Shown: piece after piece, positions 16,394-25,202 of the stretch
How positions within the stretch are numbered: the first letter of the stretch is position 1
Layout: the number at the start of each line of letters is the position of its first letter
Assembly (NCBI GenBank): GCA_016793645.1
Contig: JAEUHD010000232.1
Coordinates: 1-48,636, forward strand
Direction: 5' to 3'
DNA from: Verrucomicrobiales bacterium
GTDB taxonomy: Bacteria; Verrucomicrobiota; Verrucomicrobiia; Limisphaerales; UBA9464
DNA: 48,636 nucleotides
Program-made: the position numbers and the translations under genes
The notes under the pieces: model-generated
What the model was told of the DNA's origin: nothing
The model's database searches: none
Seen by the model: the letters and a program-made list of their open reading frames with translations, nothing else

Positions 16394-17986
16394 ATGTCCT
16401 CCATTTTCCTGCGGCGGCCCCGTCTTGGGTCGCTCGTGTCGCTGGCTTTGATCGCATCCGCCGGTCTCCGGCTTTCCGCCGACGTTCGGCTGCATCCGAC
16501 GTTCTCCGACCATGCCGTCCTGCAGCGCGGCATGACCGTGCCGGTCTGGGGCACCGCGGCGGACGGTGAGGAGGTCACCGTGGAATTCGCCGGCCAGACG
16601 AAGAAGGCCGTCGCCAGGAATGGCCGGTGGATGGTGAAGCTGAACCGAATGAAGGCGTCGGCCGCGGGGGCGGACTTGAAGGCGTCCGGTCCGACGAATG
16701 CCGCCGTGATCCACGACGTGGTGGTGGGCGAGGTCTGGATCTGCTCCGGGCAGTCGAACATGGAGTGGCCGATGCGGGCCAGCTTCAACCCGGAGGCGGA
16801 TATCGCCGCGAGTGCGAATCCGAACCTGCGGCTGTTCAACGTGACCAAACGCCGGTCGCCGGTGGTGAAGACCGACCTTGACTACGCGACCCATGCCTGG
16901 GCGGCCGCGTCCCCGGACTCCGTGCGCAATTTTTCAGCCGTCGGCTACTACTTCGGTCGGACGCTGGAGGCCTCGCTTCGCGAGAAGGGGGTCCCCGTGG
17001 GAATCATCCACACGAGCTGGGGCGGGTCGCCGGCGGAGGTGTGGATGAGTTCCGAAGTGCTGTCCGGTGACACGGAATACGCATTGGACATCCTCCCGCA
17101 GTCCACGCGGGATCTGATCCGCTGGGAGCATGCGGTGCAGACCTGGGAGGAAAAAAAGAAGGCGGCCGAGTCCTCGGGTGGGACGTTTTCGGAGAATCGT
17201 CCGGGCCAGCCCTGGCGGCCCTCGGAACTCTACAACGGCATGTTGGCAAATCTCATGCCGTATGCGATCCAGGGTGCGATCTGGTATCAGGGCGAATCGA
17301 ACGCCGGCCGGGCCTGGCAATATCGTCGGCTCTTCGCGGACATGATCCGGAACTGGCGTCACGACTGGCAGCAGGGCGATTTCTGGTTCCTCGCGGTGCA
17401 ACTGGCGCCCTGGGACATGAACCGGAAGCGCGACCTTTCCGTCATCGCGGCGGAGGTCGGGGATTCCACCTGGGCCGAACTGCGGGAGGCCCAGAATCAC
17501 GTGGCCTCGACGTTGAAGAACGTGGATGTGGCGGTGATCACCGATGTGGGCGACAAGGATGACATTCATCCCACCAAGAAGGCGCCCGTGGGCGACCGGC
17601 TCGCGCGCCTGGCCCTGGCCGGGGCCTACGGACAGAAGATCGACGCCCACGGTCCCCGCCTCCAGACCTCGGCCATCCGGGGAACGAACGTGGTGCTGAC
17701 GTTCAAGGATGCCGGGAACGGGTTGACGACGCTCGATGGCGGCGCGCCCACCGGTTTCACCGTCGCAGGTGCGGACAAGAAGTTTCATCCGGCGACCGCC
17801 CGGATCTCGGGTCCGAACCAGGTGACGGTGTCCAGTCCGATGGTCGCCGCGCCGGTGGCGGTCCGCTATGGGTGGAACAACTATCCAGTGGTGAACCTGG
17901 CCAATTCGGGGCAGTTGCCGGCGTCCCCGTTCCGGACGGATACGTGGAAGGTGACGACCCAAACCCCGGGCTCCTCCCCGCGATAG
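16394..17986 (+). CDS. Sialate O-acetylesterase family protein
   Basis: A 530-residue exported SGNH-type esterase. The ATG at 16394 starts a signal peptide (LGSLVSLALIASAGLRLSA). The catalytic Ser121 lies in WICSGQSNMEWPM, and the His of the triad is His392 in DKDDIHPTKKAP, with Asp389 or Asp390 beside it. The stretches HTSWGGSPAEVWMS and WYQGESNAG are also hallmark blocks. Such enzymes remove acetyl groups from 9-O-acetylated sialic acids, though many relatives deacetylate other sugars such as xylan. The sialidase gene that follows 75 bases later on the same strand favours the sialic acid role. It is separated by 191 bases from the divergent dehydrogenase gene, and a weak TTGACC box at 16355 is the only promoter hint. 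Confidence 0.9.
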   Translation: MSSIFLRRPRLGSLVSLALIASAGLRLSADVRLHPTFSDHAVLQRGMTVPVWGTAADGEEVTVEFAGQTKKAVARNGRWMVKLNRMKASAAGADLKASGPTNAAVIHDVVVGEVWICSGQSNMEWPMRASFNPEADIAASANPNLRLFNVTKRRSPVVKTDLDYATHAWAAASPDSVRNFSAVGYYFGRTLEASLREKGVPVGIIHTSWGGSPAEVWMSSEVLSGDTEYALDILPQSTRDLIRWEHAVQTWEEKKKAAESSGGTFSENRPGQPWRPSELYNGMLANLMPYAIQGAIWYQGESNAGRAWQYRRLFADMIRNWRHDWQQGDFWFLAVQLAPWDMNRKRDLSVIAAEVGDSTWAELREAQNHVASTLKNVDVAVITDVGDKDDIHPTKKAPVGDRLARLALAGAYGQKIDAHGPRLQTSAIRGTNVVLTFKDAGNGLTTLDGGAPTGFTVAGADKKFHPATARISGPNQVTVSSPMVAAPVAVRYGWNNYPVVNLANSGQLPASPFRTDTWKVTTQTPGSSPR

Positions 17987-18061
17987 CGGCCGGGAGCCTT
18001 CCACGGGAGGTGGAGAGAAACGTCCGCGTGCCTTGAACCCCGCGCTTGGCGCGCCGGGCTG

Positions 18062-19087
18062 ATGCGGTATCCTCCTCCCGCTGTGACGATCAAGAAACTC
18101 CTGGCCCTGATGGGCATCCTTTCCGCCGTGCCTGCGGCGGCGCAGATTCGCACCACCGAATTTCTCGCGGATCCGCCCCCGACGAAGTCCTCCCACGCAT
18201 CCACCATTTGCGACGCCAAGAACGGTCTCCTCGCCGCCTGGTTTGGGGGCACTGCCGAGCGGTCTCCGGACTGCGTGATCTGGCTGACCCGCCAGGAAGG
18301 CGGGCGGTGGTCCGCCCCGGTCGAGGTGGCCCGTGGCAATGAGGACGGGCGCCAGCAGTACGCCTGCTGGAACCCGGTGCTGTTCGAGAAAAAGAACGGA
18401 CCGCTCTACCTCTTCTACAAGGTGGGACCCAGCCCTTCCAAATGGTGGGGGCGGGTGATGCGTTCCGATGACGGGGGAATCACCTGGACCCAGTCGCGGC
18501 GCCTGCCGGATGGCATCATCGGCCCTGTCCGCAACAAACCGGTCGAACTCCCGAGCGGGACCATCCTGTGCGGGGCCAGCACCGAGGACCAGGGTTGGCG
18601 TGTCCACATGGAATGGACGAAGAATCCGTTCGCCCAGTGGGAGCGCACCGAGGCGTTGAACAGTTCCCTCAACTATGGGGCGATCCAGCCGACCATCCTC
18701 CGCTGGCCCGGGGAGCGGACCCAGATCCTGTGCCGGACCAAGCAGCAGGTGATCGTGTCCAGTTGGTGTGATACCAACATCCGCCAGTGGGGCGCGATGA
18801 GCCGCACGATGCTGCCCAACCCCAACAGCGCGATCGACGCCGTCATGTTGAAAAACAACACGGCGCTGCTGGTGTACAATCCCTCCACGGAATCCCGTGG
18901 GGAACTCTCGATCGCCTTGTCCACGGACGGGACCGAATGGCGGCGGGTGCTCGATCTTGACCGGGGTCCCGGAGAATACAGCTATCCGGCCATCATCCAG
19001 GATCAAAGTGGGTTGGTTCATGTCACCTACACCTGGCGGCGGGAGCGGATCAAGCATGTGGTGATCGACCCGGCCGGTCTGCGGTAA
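18062..19087 (+). CDS. Secreted exo-alpha-sialidase (BNR-repeat glycosidase)
   Basis: A 341-residue protein with a signal peptide ending AVPAAAQ. The ATG at 18062 is the listed start. The GTG at 18083 would give a shorter and equally good signal. Family blocks of the COG4692-type sialidases are visible: SSHASTICDAKNGLLAAWFG, then WNPVLF, LYLFYKVGPSP and SDDGGITW (an Asp-box), followed by NKPVELPSGTILCGAS and AIQPTILRWPG. These enzymes release terminal sialic acids, or act on similar sugars, outside the cytoplasm. The preceding esterase would remove acetyl groups that block such release. No nan genes for uptake or catabolism are in the window, so the rest of the pathway is not shown. Not all members have proven activity. 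Confidence 0.87.
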   Translation: MRYPPPAVTIKKLLALMGILSAVPAAAQIRTTEFLADPPPTKSSHASTICDAKNGLLAAWFGGTAERSPDCVIWLTRQEGGRWSAPVEVARGNEDGRQQYACWNPVLFEKKNGPLYLFYKVGPSPSKWWGRVMRSDDGGITWTQSRRLPDGIIGPVRNKPVELPSGTILCGASTEDQGWRVHMEWTKNPFAQWERTEALNSSLNYGAIQPTILRWPGERTQILCRTKQQVIVSSWCDTNIRQWGAMSRTMLPNPNSAIDAVMLKNNTALLVYNPSTESRGELSIALSTDGTEWRRVLDLDRGPGEYSYPAIIQDQSGLVHVTYTWRRERIKHVVIDPAGLR

Positions 19088-19131
19088 CCGGGGTCGCCCT
19101 TGGGCAACCCCCGTGATCGGGTGCGGAAGGC

Positions 19132-21003
19132 ATGTCTCGAATTTCCCGTCCTGCGGGCGGACTCGACCGGGATCCGTCCCTGAGGGTGCGGTCGCGTTCG
19201 ACCGTCGAGGTGGTGCGCCGGGTCGTGGGTTACCTTCGTCCGTATCCGGCGCTGACCGCGGGAACCATCGCCTGCGCGCTGGGGTCGCTGGCGTCCGCCC
19301 TCACCTATCCCCAGCTTACGCAGTTTCTGATCGACGATGTGATCGGGGCGCGGCGGCCGGATCTTCTGGGTTGGGCGGTTCTTGGACTCGCGATCGCCTT
19401 CCTGGCCCGGGATGCCCTCAACTCGCTGCGCATCCGGCTCAACAATACCCTCGAGCAGAATGTCATCGTTGACCTGCGGAAGGATCTGTATGGGCGCCTG
19501 CAGCGGCTGCCTGTGGCCTGGTTCGACCAGCGCGCCTCCGGTGACCTGATGACACGGGTCTTGGAGGATGTGAACGCGGTGGAGCGATTGTTGATTGACG
19601 GCACGGAGCAGGGGACGGTGGCGATCCTGAGCATCGCGGGGGTGTCGATCCTGCTGTTTGCGAGCAATCCGGTCCTGGCGTCGGTCGCGGTGCTCCCGGT
19701 GCCGATGCTGGCGGGTGGAGCCCTCTGGTACTCGCTGACGGCGCATCGGCGCTATCGGGCCCAACGGCAGGCGGGCGCCGCCATGGGGGCACTGCTCCAG
19801 GACAACCTCCAGGGGATCCGCCAGATCAAGTCCTTCGGAAGGGAGGTGCAGGAGGATGGCCGGTTCGGGGCGCAGGCGGACGCACTTCGCCGGGGAACCC
19901 TCCAGGTCATGAAGGTGTGGGCGGTGTACAACCCGGCCATGACCTTTTTCGCCTCCATGGGAACGGTGCTCGTCCTGTGGGTGGGCGGGCGGCAAGTGCT
20001 TGCGGGGGATCTGACGCTCGGAGGCTTGGTCAAGTTCCTCGGGTACCTCGCGATGCTGTATGATCCGGTGGGGCGCCTGCACACGCTCAATCAAATGCTG
20101 TCCGCGGCCCGCGCGGCCGGGGAACGGGTTCTGGATGTGCTGGATGCCTCCCCGGAGGCGGCCGTCCCGCGGAACCCGAATCCATCCCGGATCCGGGCGA
20201 AGGGCGCCGTGGACTATGAGGACGTCACGGCGGAGTACGAGGGCGGGCGTCGGGCGCTTCACGGGGTTTCCCTGAGGGCGGCCCCCGGGGAGCGGGTGGC
20301 GCTGGTGGGTCCGACCGGTGCCGGGAAATCCACGCTGGTGAACCTGCTTCCCCGATTTTATGAGGCGACGGGCGGGGCGATTCGTGTGGATGGCCGCGAT
20401 ATCCGAGGCATTCCCCTCGACGAGCTCCGGGCCCAGATCGCCGTGGTGAGCCAGGAACCATTCCTGTTCAATGGAACCCTCCTTGAGAATGTCCGATACG
20501 GACGGGAATCGGCGTCCGTCGCCGAGGTGGAGCAGGCGGCGAAGGCGGCCAACGCACACGAATTCATCCGGCGTCTGCCGGAAGGCTACGAGACCCGGGT
20601 GGGGGAACGGGGAATCCGGCTCAGTGTCGGGGAGAAACAGCGGGTCAGCATTGCCCGGGCCCTGTTGAAGGACGCGCCGATCCTGATCCTGGACGAGGCC
20701 ACCGCCAGTGTGGATACCGCCACCGAGCGGATGATCCAGGAGGCGCTCGAGCGGCTTCAGTCGGGGAGAACGAGCTTCATCATCGCCCATCGGCTGGGGA
20801 CCGTGCGGACGGCGGACCAGATCCTGGTGTTGAACCAGGGGCGCATCGTGGAGAGGGGGCGGCACGGGGATTTGCTGGCGTCCGGGGGGATCTATGCCCG
20901 CCTGATCCATGCCCAGAACTCGATTTCCGATGAGGTTTCCGGGTTCGGCGACAGGGAGTCCCCTCCTTGTGGAAATCTGCCGATCAGAGGGGATTGTGTT
21001 TGA
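19132..21003 (+). CDS. ABC transporter, fused permease and ATPase (MsbA-like exporter)
   Basis: A 623-residue half-transporter with the usual order: six membrane helices in about 35-320, then one nucleotide-binding domain. Walker A is GPTGAGKS (393-400), the Q-loop Gln441, the signature LSVGEKQ (497-503), Walker B ILILDE (517-522), and the H-loop IIAHRLG near 555. The signature has Val in place of the usual first Gly of LSGGQ, and Glu in place of Gln. It probably exports a lipid, lipid-linked sugar or peptide. Its position just before the polysaccharide export genes fits a role in envelope building, but a good promoter starts inside its last codons, so that set need not depend on it. A C-terminal tail of about 20 residues after the ATPase is unusual. 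Confidence 0.92.
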   Translation: MSRISRPAGGLDRDPSLRVRSRSTVEVVRRVVGYLRPYPALTAGTIACALGSLASALTYPQLTQFLIDDVIGARRPDLLGWAVLGLAIAFLARDALNSLRIRLNNTLEQNVIVDLRKDLYGRLQRLPVAWFDQRASGDLMTRVLEDVNAVERLLIDGTEQGTVAILSIAGVSILLFASNPVLASVAVLPVPMLAGGALWYSLTAHRRYRAQRQAGAAMGALLQDNLQGIRQIKSFGREVQEDGRFGAQADALRRGTLQVMKVWAVYNPAMTFFASMGTVLVLWVGGRQVLAGDLTLGGLVKFLGYLAMLYDPVGRLHTLNQMLSAARAAGERVLDVLDASPEAAVPRNPNPSRIRAKGAVDYEDVTAEYEGGRRALHGVSLRAAPGERVALVGPTGAGKSTLVNLLPRFYEATGGAIRVDGRDIRGIPLDELRAQIAVVSQEPFLFNGTLLENVRYGRESASVAEVEQAAKAANAHEFIRRLPEGYETRVGERGIRLSVGEKQRVSIARALLKDAPILILDEATASVDTATERMIQEALERLQSGRTSFIIAHRLGTVRTADQILVLNQGRIVERGRHGDLLASGGIYARLIHAQNSISDEVSGFGDRESPPCGNLPIRGDCV

Positions 21004-21028
21004 CACCCCCCATGACCCTGCCTAGAAA
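21000..21028 (+). promoter_or_regulatory. Sigma-70-like promoter for the polysaccharide export genes
   Basis: TTGACA at 21000-21005, a 17-base spacer and TAGAAA at 21023-21028. The -35 box is a perfect match and the -10 box matches four of six. The -35 box overlaps the stop codon of the ABC transporter gene. Transcription would begin near 21035, about 40 bases before the start codon of the outer-membrane barrel gene. Confidence 0.55.
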
Positions 21029-21076
21029 CCTTTCCGATAATTCAATCCTATCCGCCGCCGAAAAATTTTCTCTCCT

Positions 21077-22333
21077 ATGAAGAAGCTCATCTACGCCGCG
21101 GGCGTTTTGTCGTTGGGGGGCGCGAGCCTCGTTGTTCAGGCTGCTGAAGGCGGTTCAAAGCCTTGGAATGTCTCGCTGACCACCCAGGGCTTTTACGACA
21201 GCAACATCAACACCCAACCTGACGGCCCCGGAAAAATTGGAAGCTGGGGTATCTACGTCACGCCATCGGCGGACTACATGAAGGTGTGGGACACCTCGAC
21301 GCTGTCGCTGGCCGCCTCCTATGGCGCCACGTATTTCTTCGATACGGGGGACACGTTCGACAGCAACTGGGCCCAGAGCGCCGCCTTCGATGCGAACTTC
21401 AAGCACAACTTCAGTCCGCGCGTGAGCCTGGAGATTGATGACAACTTCCAGCTCTTCCAGAATGCCAGCCAGGTGCTGATGGGTCAGACCGGGCGCATCG
21501 AGGGCAACAACATCTCCAACGATGGCAAGGTGAACATGGCCATCGAGCTGGCGCCGCGTTGGAGCCTCGCGCCCGGCTACGAGAACCTGATTTACCGCTA
21601 CGAGAAGGACCAGTATGCGGCGTCCTTGGACCGTATCGAGAACTACGGCAATCTGGACATCCGGTATCTGGTGCGTCCGACGACGGTTGCCCTGGTGGGT
21701 GCCAAGATCGGCAATGTGGATTACGACAGCGACTACGGCCTGTACTTCCCGGAACTGCCGGTGGGCCCGCTGAACCCGAACGCGAACATCCGCAACAACC
21801 GGACCTACTTCGCCTACGGTGGTTTCCAACACAGCTTCACCCCGGCGTTCACCGGATCGTTGAAGGCCGGCGCGCAGATTCAGGACTGGGTCAACTTTGA
21901 GACGCCGAACGAAGTCAATCCCTACCTCGACTTCAGTCTGTCCTATGCCTACGACGTGGGCAGCAATGCGCAGTTCGGTGTGATTCATCGTGCGAACACC
22001 ACCGATGTCATCGGGTTCAACCCGACGAATCCGGTGCTCAACCAGGAGAGCACGGCGTTTTACGCCAACATCACCCACGCGATCACGGCCAAGTTGGCCC
22101 TGACGGTGATGGCCACCTATCAGGCTTCGGAGTTCGTGGGTGGCACCTGGAACGGGGACACCGAAGACTGGTGGTCCGCGGGGGCAACCCTCTCCTACGC
22201 GTTCACCCGGAACCTCTCGGCTTCCGCGTCGTATTACTTCGATACGCTCAATTCGCAGATCCACATCGGCGACGATTACTACCGGAATTACAACCGGAAC
22301 CGCGTGTTCTTCGGTATCGTCGCCACTTACTGA
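21077..22333 (+). CDS. Outer-membrane beta-barrel protein of an exopolysaccharide locus
   Basis: A 418-residue protein with a signal peptide (KKLIYAAGVLSLGGASLVVQA) and then alternating amphipathic strands rich in Tyr, Phe and Asn, ending in the outer-membrane signature NRNRVFFGIVATY with a C-terminal aromatic residue. FYDSNIN near residue 38 is common in BBP2/EpsL-type barrels found next to Wzc and Wza genes. It probably forms an outer-membrane pore or assembly partner for polysaccharide export. A good promoter lies 50-77 bases upstream. The start is preceded by a pyrimidine tract (TCTCTCCT), not a Shine-Dalgarno. A terminator-like hairpin follows directly, before the kinase gene. Confidence 0.85.
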   Translation: MKKLIYAAGVLSLGGASLVVQAAEGGSKPWNVSLTTQGFYDSNINTQPDGPGKIGSWGIYVTPSADYMKVWDTSTLSLAASYGATYFFDTGDTFDSNWAQSAAFDANFKHNFSPRVSLEIDDNFQLFQNASQVLMGQTGRIEGNNISNDGKVNMAIELAPRWSLAPGYENLIYRYEKDQYAASLDRIENYGNLDIRYLVRPTTVALVGAKIGNVDYDSDYGLYFPELPVGPLNPNANIRNNRTYFAYGGFQHSFTPAFTGSLKAGAQIQDWVNFETPNEVNPYLDFSLSYAYDVGSNAQFGVIHRANTTDVIGFNPTNPVLNQESTAFYANITHAITAKLALTVMATYQASEFVGGTWNGDTEDWWSAGATLSYAFTRNLSASASYYFDTLNSQIHIGDDYYRNYNRNRVFFGIVATY

Positions 22334-22335
22334 CC

Positions 22336-22391
22336 GCAAAAGTTTTGCTCTTGGGCCGGAGGCCGGATTAACTTCTGGCCTCCGGTTTTTT
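22336..22391 (+). terminator. Intrinsic terminator or attenuator between the barrel and kinase genes
   Basis: A short palindrome GCAAAAGTTTTGC (22336-22348) is followed by CCGGAGGCC (22356-22364), a 12-base loop, GGCCTCCGG (22377-22385) and six T (22386-22391). The 9-bp stem is perfect and GC-rich. The T run ends four bases before the ATG of the kinase gene at 22396, so the hairpin occupies the place of a ribosome binding site. It may act as a partial terminator that lowers kinase expression relative to the barrel. Confidence 0.75.
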
Positions 22392-22395
22392 CTTT

Positions 22396-24549
22396 ATGGA
22401 AGCGACCCGCACCGCCGCACCGACGCCCGAAGCCAAGACGCACTTCCTCGATTACTGGCGGATTATCCGCATCCGCAAGGTCATCATTCTCGCGGTATTC
22501 CTTCTGGTCGTCATCACCGTCACCGCGGTGACGTTTGTGATGCCCGAGGCGTTTTCGAGCACGGCCCGCCTGAAGGTGGAAAAGGATACTCCTGACATCC
22601 AACTGTGGGGGGTGGGTGGGGGAGGGCAGGGATACGACCCCTACTTCCTCACCACGGAATTCGAGGTCCTGAAGTCGCGGACCATCCTGGATGGGGTCAT
22701 CACGGACCTGCGGTTGAACGAGAAGTACGCCGAGCGCTTCAAGAGTCCCGAGCCGTTCAAGACCCAGCAGTCGTACGAGATCCTCAGCAAGGAACTGGAC
22801 GTCAAGCAGTACCGCAACACGAGCATCATCGAGATTTCGGCGACCAACCCCGACAAGCAACTGGCGGCGGACATCGCCAACACCGTGGCGCGGCGGTATC
22901 AGGAGTACCGGGAAGGTCTCCGGCGCGGACGCAATGACCGCGGACTGACCACGCTGACCAATCAATTGGAGGATCTGGGGAACAAGGTCCGGATCCGACA
23001 ACAGAAGGTGGATGAGCTTCGGGTGGAGTTGAAGGTGCCCGACGCCGTCGCGGAGGGTGGCGGGCAGTTTCAGAACATCTTGACCGAGGAGACGCGCCGG
23101 ATGCTCGCGACCCAGACGGAACTGGCGACGCGCATCACCCAGCAGCAGGAGTTGATCAACAACCTGAAGAGCAAGAGTCCCGACGAACTTCGATATGCGC
23201 TGAATCTGCTCAACCCCACGCCTCTCCTGGGGACGCTGCTCGGTGACCTCACCATTGCGGAGCAGCAAAAGGCCCGCCTCAACCCCGATTTCGGACCGAA
23301 ACACCCCGAGGTGGAGAAGGTCAACGGGCAGTTGGCGCGCATCAATGCCCAGTTGGACGATCAGGTGAACGGGATCATGGCATCGATGGCCGCGCGTTTG
23401 GAGACGGATCGGGCGACCCTGGTGATGATTCAACGGCAACTCGAGAAGGCGAAGTCCGACGAAGCCAAGGCCATCGGGGAGTACCGACCCTACATGCGCG
23501 AGAAGAAGGATCTCGACACGTGGCTGCGCATGCGGGAGGCGATGATGATGCAGCTCACCCAGGAGAACATCAACGCGGCCATCTCCAAGGAGTCGAGTGT
23601 GGAAATCATCGATGGCGCGGAGCCCGGACTCCGTCCGGTGCGTCCCCGCAAGGGATTGAACATCGCCCTGGGTGCCATCGCCGGACTGCTGCTGGGAGTC
23701 GGCCTCGCCTTCTTCATTGAGTACCTCGATACCAGCGTGAAGACGATCGACGACGTGGAGCAGGCGCTGGGGGCACCCGTACTGGGCGTCATCCCGCAGA
23801 ATGTCTCCAGTCTGTTGAAGGAGGGACCCGAAAGTCCCCACGCGGAAGCCTACCGGGTGCTGCGCACCAATCTTCTTTTCTCACGGAAGGATGCCGACCT
23901 CCGGACCATCACCGTGGTGTCCGGCGGCGCCGGCGAGGGCAAATCCACGACGCTGTTCAATCTGGCGACCATCTTCGCGCAGCAGGGCAGCCGGGTGCTG
24001 ATCGTGGACTCGGACCTTCGGCGTCCCAGCCTCCACAAGATGTTCAATGTCACCAATTCCCTGGGGCTGACGAACTACCTGCTGAAGCAGAACCGGCTGG
24101 AGGAGGTGGTGCAGACCACTTCGGTGCCTACCCTCGACTTCCTTCCCAGTGGCAAGCTGCCCAGCAGCTCCATGGGCATTCTCAATTCCAGCGCGATGCG
24201 GGCCTTCGTCGACGAGGTGAAGAGCCGCTACGACTTCGTCTTCTTCGATTCGCCGCCGATCATGGGCGTCAGTGACGCTTCGGTCCTGGCCAGCGAAGTG
24301 GATCTGGCCATCCTCGTGGTGCAGTACCGCAAGTATCCGCAGCAGATGACGCTCCGGGCGAAGCAAATGGTGGAGAAGGTGGGCGGACGCCTCATGGGCG
24401 TCGTGTTGAACAACATCAACATCTCCCAGGACAGCTACTACTACTACTACAGCGGCTACTACTACGATTACGATTCCAAGGCGGACGACGGGCATGGTTC
24501 CGGCGATAAGTCGGGCAAGCCCGCCGCCGAGTTGAAGAAGAAGTACTAG
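22396..24549 (+). CDS. Wzc/ExoP-type polysaccharide co-polymerase and tyrosine autokinase
   Basis: A 717-residue inner-membrane protein. Order: a short cytoplasmic N-terminus, membrane helix 1 (about 29-48), a periplasmic Wzz-type domain with long coiled coil (about 55-400), membrane helix 2 (about 419-442), then a BY-kinase domain. Kinase motifs are Walker A GGAGEGKS (510-517), Walker A' VLIVDSDLRRP (534-544) and Walker B FVFFDSPP (614-621). The tail has nine Tyr in residues 681-692, the usual autophosphorylation cluster, followed by an Asp/Gly/Lys tail. Such proteins control chain length and export of exopolysaccharide through cycles of ring assembly and phosphorylation. No Shine-Dalgarno is seen, because a terminator-like hairpin occupies its place. 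Confidence 0.95.
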   Translation: MEATRTAAPTPEAKTHFLDYWRIIRIRKVIILAVFLLVVITVTAVTFVMPEAFSSTARLKVEKDTPDIQLWGVGGGGQGYDPYFLTTEFEVLKSRTILDGVITDLRLNEKYAERFKSPEPFKTQQSYEILSKELDVKQYRNTSIIEISATNPDKQLAADIANTVARRYQEYREGLRRGRNDRGLTTLTNQLEDLGNKVRIRQQKVDELRVELKVPDAVAEGGGQFQNILTEETRRMLATQTELATRITQQQELINNLKSKSPDELRYALNLLNPTPLLGTLLGDLTIAEQQKARLNPDFGPKHPEVEKVNGQLARINAQLDDQVNGIMASMAARLETDRATLVMIQRQLEKAKSDEAKAIGEYRPYMREKKDLDTWLRMREAMMMQLTQENINAAISKESSVEIIDGAEPGLRPVRPRKGLNIALGAIAGLLLGVGLAFFIEYLDTSVKTIDDVEQALGAPVLGVIPQNVSSLLKEGPESPHAEAYRVLRTNLLFSRKDADLRTITVVSGGAGEGKSTTLFNLATIFAQQGSRVLIVDSDLRRPSLHKMFNVTNSLGLTNYLLKQNRLEEVVQTTSVPTLDFLPSGKLPSSSMGILNSSAMRAFVDEVKSRYDFVFFDSPPIMGVSDASVLASEVDLAILVVQYRKYPQQMTLRAKQMVEKVGGRLMGVVLNNINISQDSYYYYYSGYYYDYDSKADDGHGSGDKSGKPAAELKKKY

Positions 24550-24578
24550 AACACAGTTTCGAATTCCGACGGATCTCC

Positions 24579-25202
24579 ATGAACCGATTTCGATTTTTCG
24601 CGTCTCCCCGGCTGGCCTGTCTCTGGATGTTTCTCGCCGGATTAATGGCGGGTTGCAGCAGCAGCACTCCCCCGGAGGCCGCGGCGGCTCCCGTGGGGAC
24701 GGCCCCCTCCATCAGCGCCGACGTCCTCCGTCCCGGCGACCGGATCAAGATCGTCTACAATGATATTCCGGATCCCCCGACCCCGGTCGAGCAGGTGATC
24801 CCCGAGGACGGAAAGATCCTCCTGCCCCGTGGGCTGGAAATCAATGTGAGCGGCAAGAAGCGCTCGGAGGTGGAGCGGGAGATCTCCTCCATGTATGTCG
24901 AGAAGGAGCGCATTTATCGCAAGCTCACGGTTACCATCGAACGGATGGCGTCCTTTGTCTCCGTGGGTGGCGAGGTGAGGACCCCCAGTTCGATTGTCTA
25001 CCGGGGTGATCTGACGGTATTGGGTGCCATTGATGCCGCGGGAGGCTTCACGGAGTACGCCGACAAGCGCGACGTGATTGTCACCCGCTCGGCGACCCAG
25101 AAGCAGATCCACGTGAATGCCAAGAAGGCGATTCGCGATCCGAAGCAGAATCTTCCCCTGTATCCCGGGGATTCGGTTCACGTCCCTCGCAGCATCTGGT
25201 GA
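24579..25202 (+). CDS. Wza-like polysaccharide export lipoprotein
   Basis: A 207-residue lipoprotein. The signal ends AGLMAGC with lipidated Cys26. Residues about 45-125 match the polysaccharide export domain (VLRPGDRIKIVYND, then VIPEDGKILLP and ERMASFVSVGGEV). Residues about 125-205 form one SLBB domain (TVLGAIDAAGGFTEYADKRD to LPLYPGDSVHVPRSIW). It is shorter than Escherichia coli Wza (about 380 residues) and has a single SLBB domain, so the outer-membrane part of the channel must come from elsewhere, probably the barrel protein two genes upstream. Its stop overlaps the start of the FHA gene by one base. Confidence 0.93.
   Translation: MNRFRFFASPRLACLWMFLAGLMAGCSSSTPPEAAAAPVGTAPSISADVLRPGDRIKIVYNDIPDPPTPVEQVIPEDGKILLPRGLEINVSGKKRSEVEREISSMYVEKERIYRKLTVTIERMASFVSVGGEVRTPSSIVYRGDLTVLGAIDAAGGFTEYADKRDVIVTRSATQKQIHVNAKKAIRDPKQNLPLYPGDSVHVPRSIW

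Noticed and set aside
16934..21006. Two long minus-strand frames (about 707 and 659 codons) opposite the sialic acid and ABC transporter genes
   Set aside because: Both are rich in Arg, Pro and His without any domain and lie exactly opposite well-supported genes.
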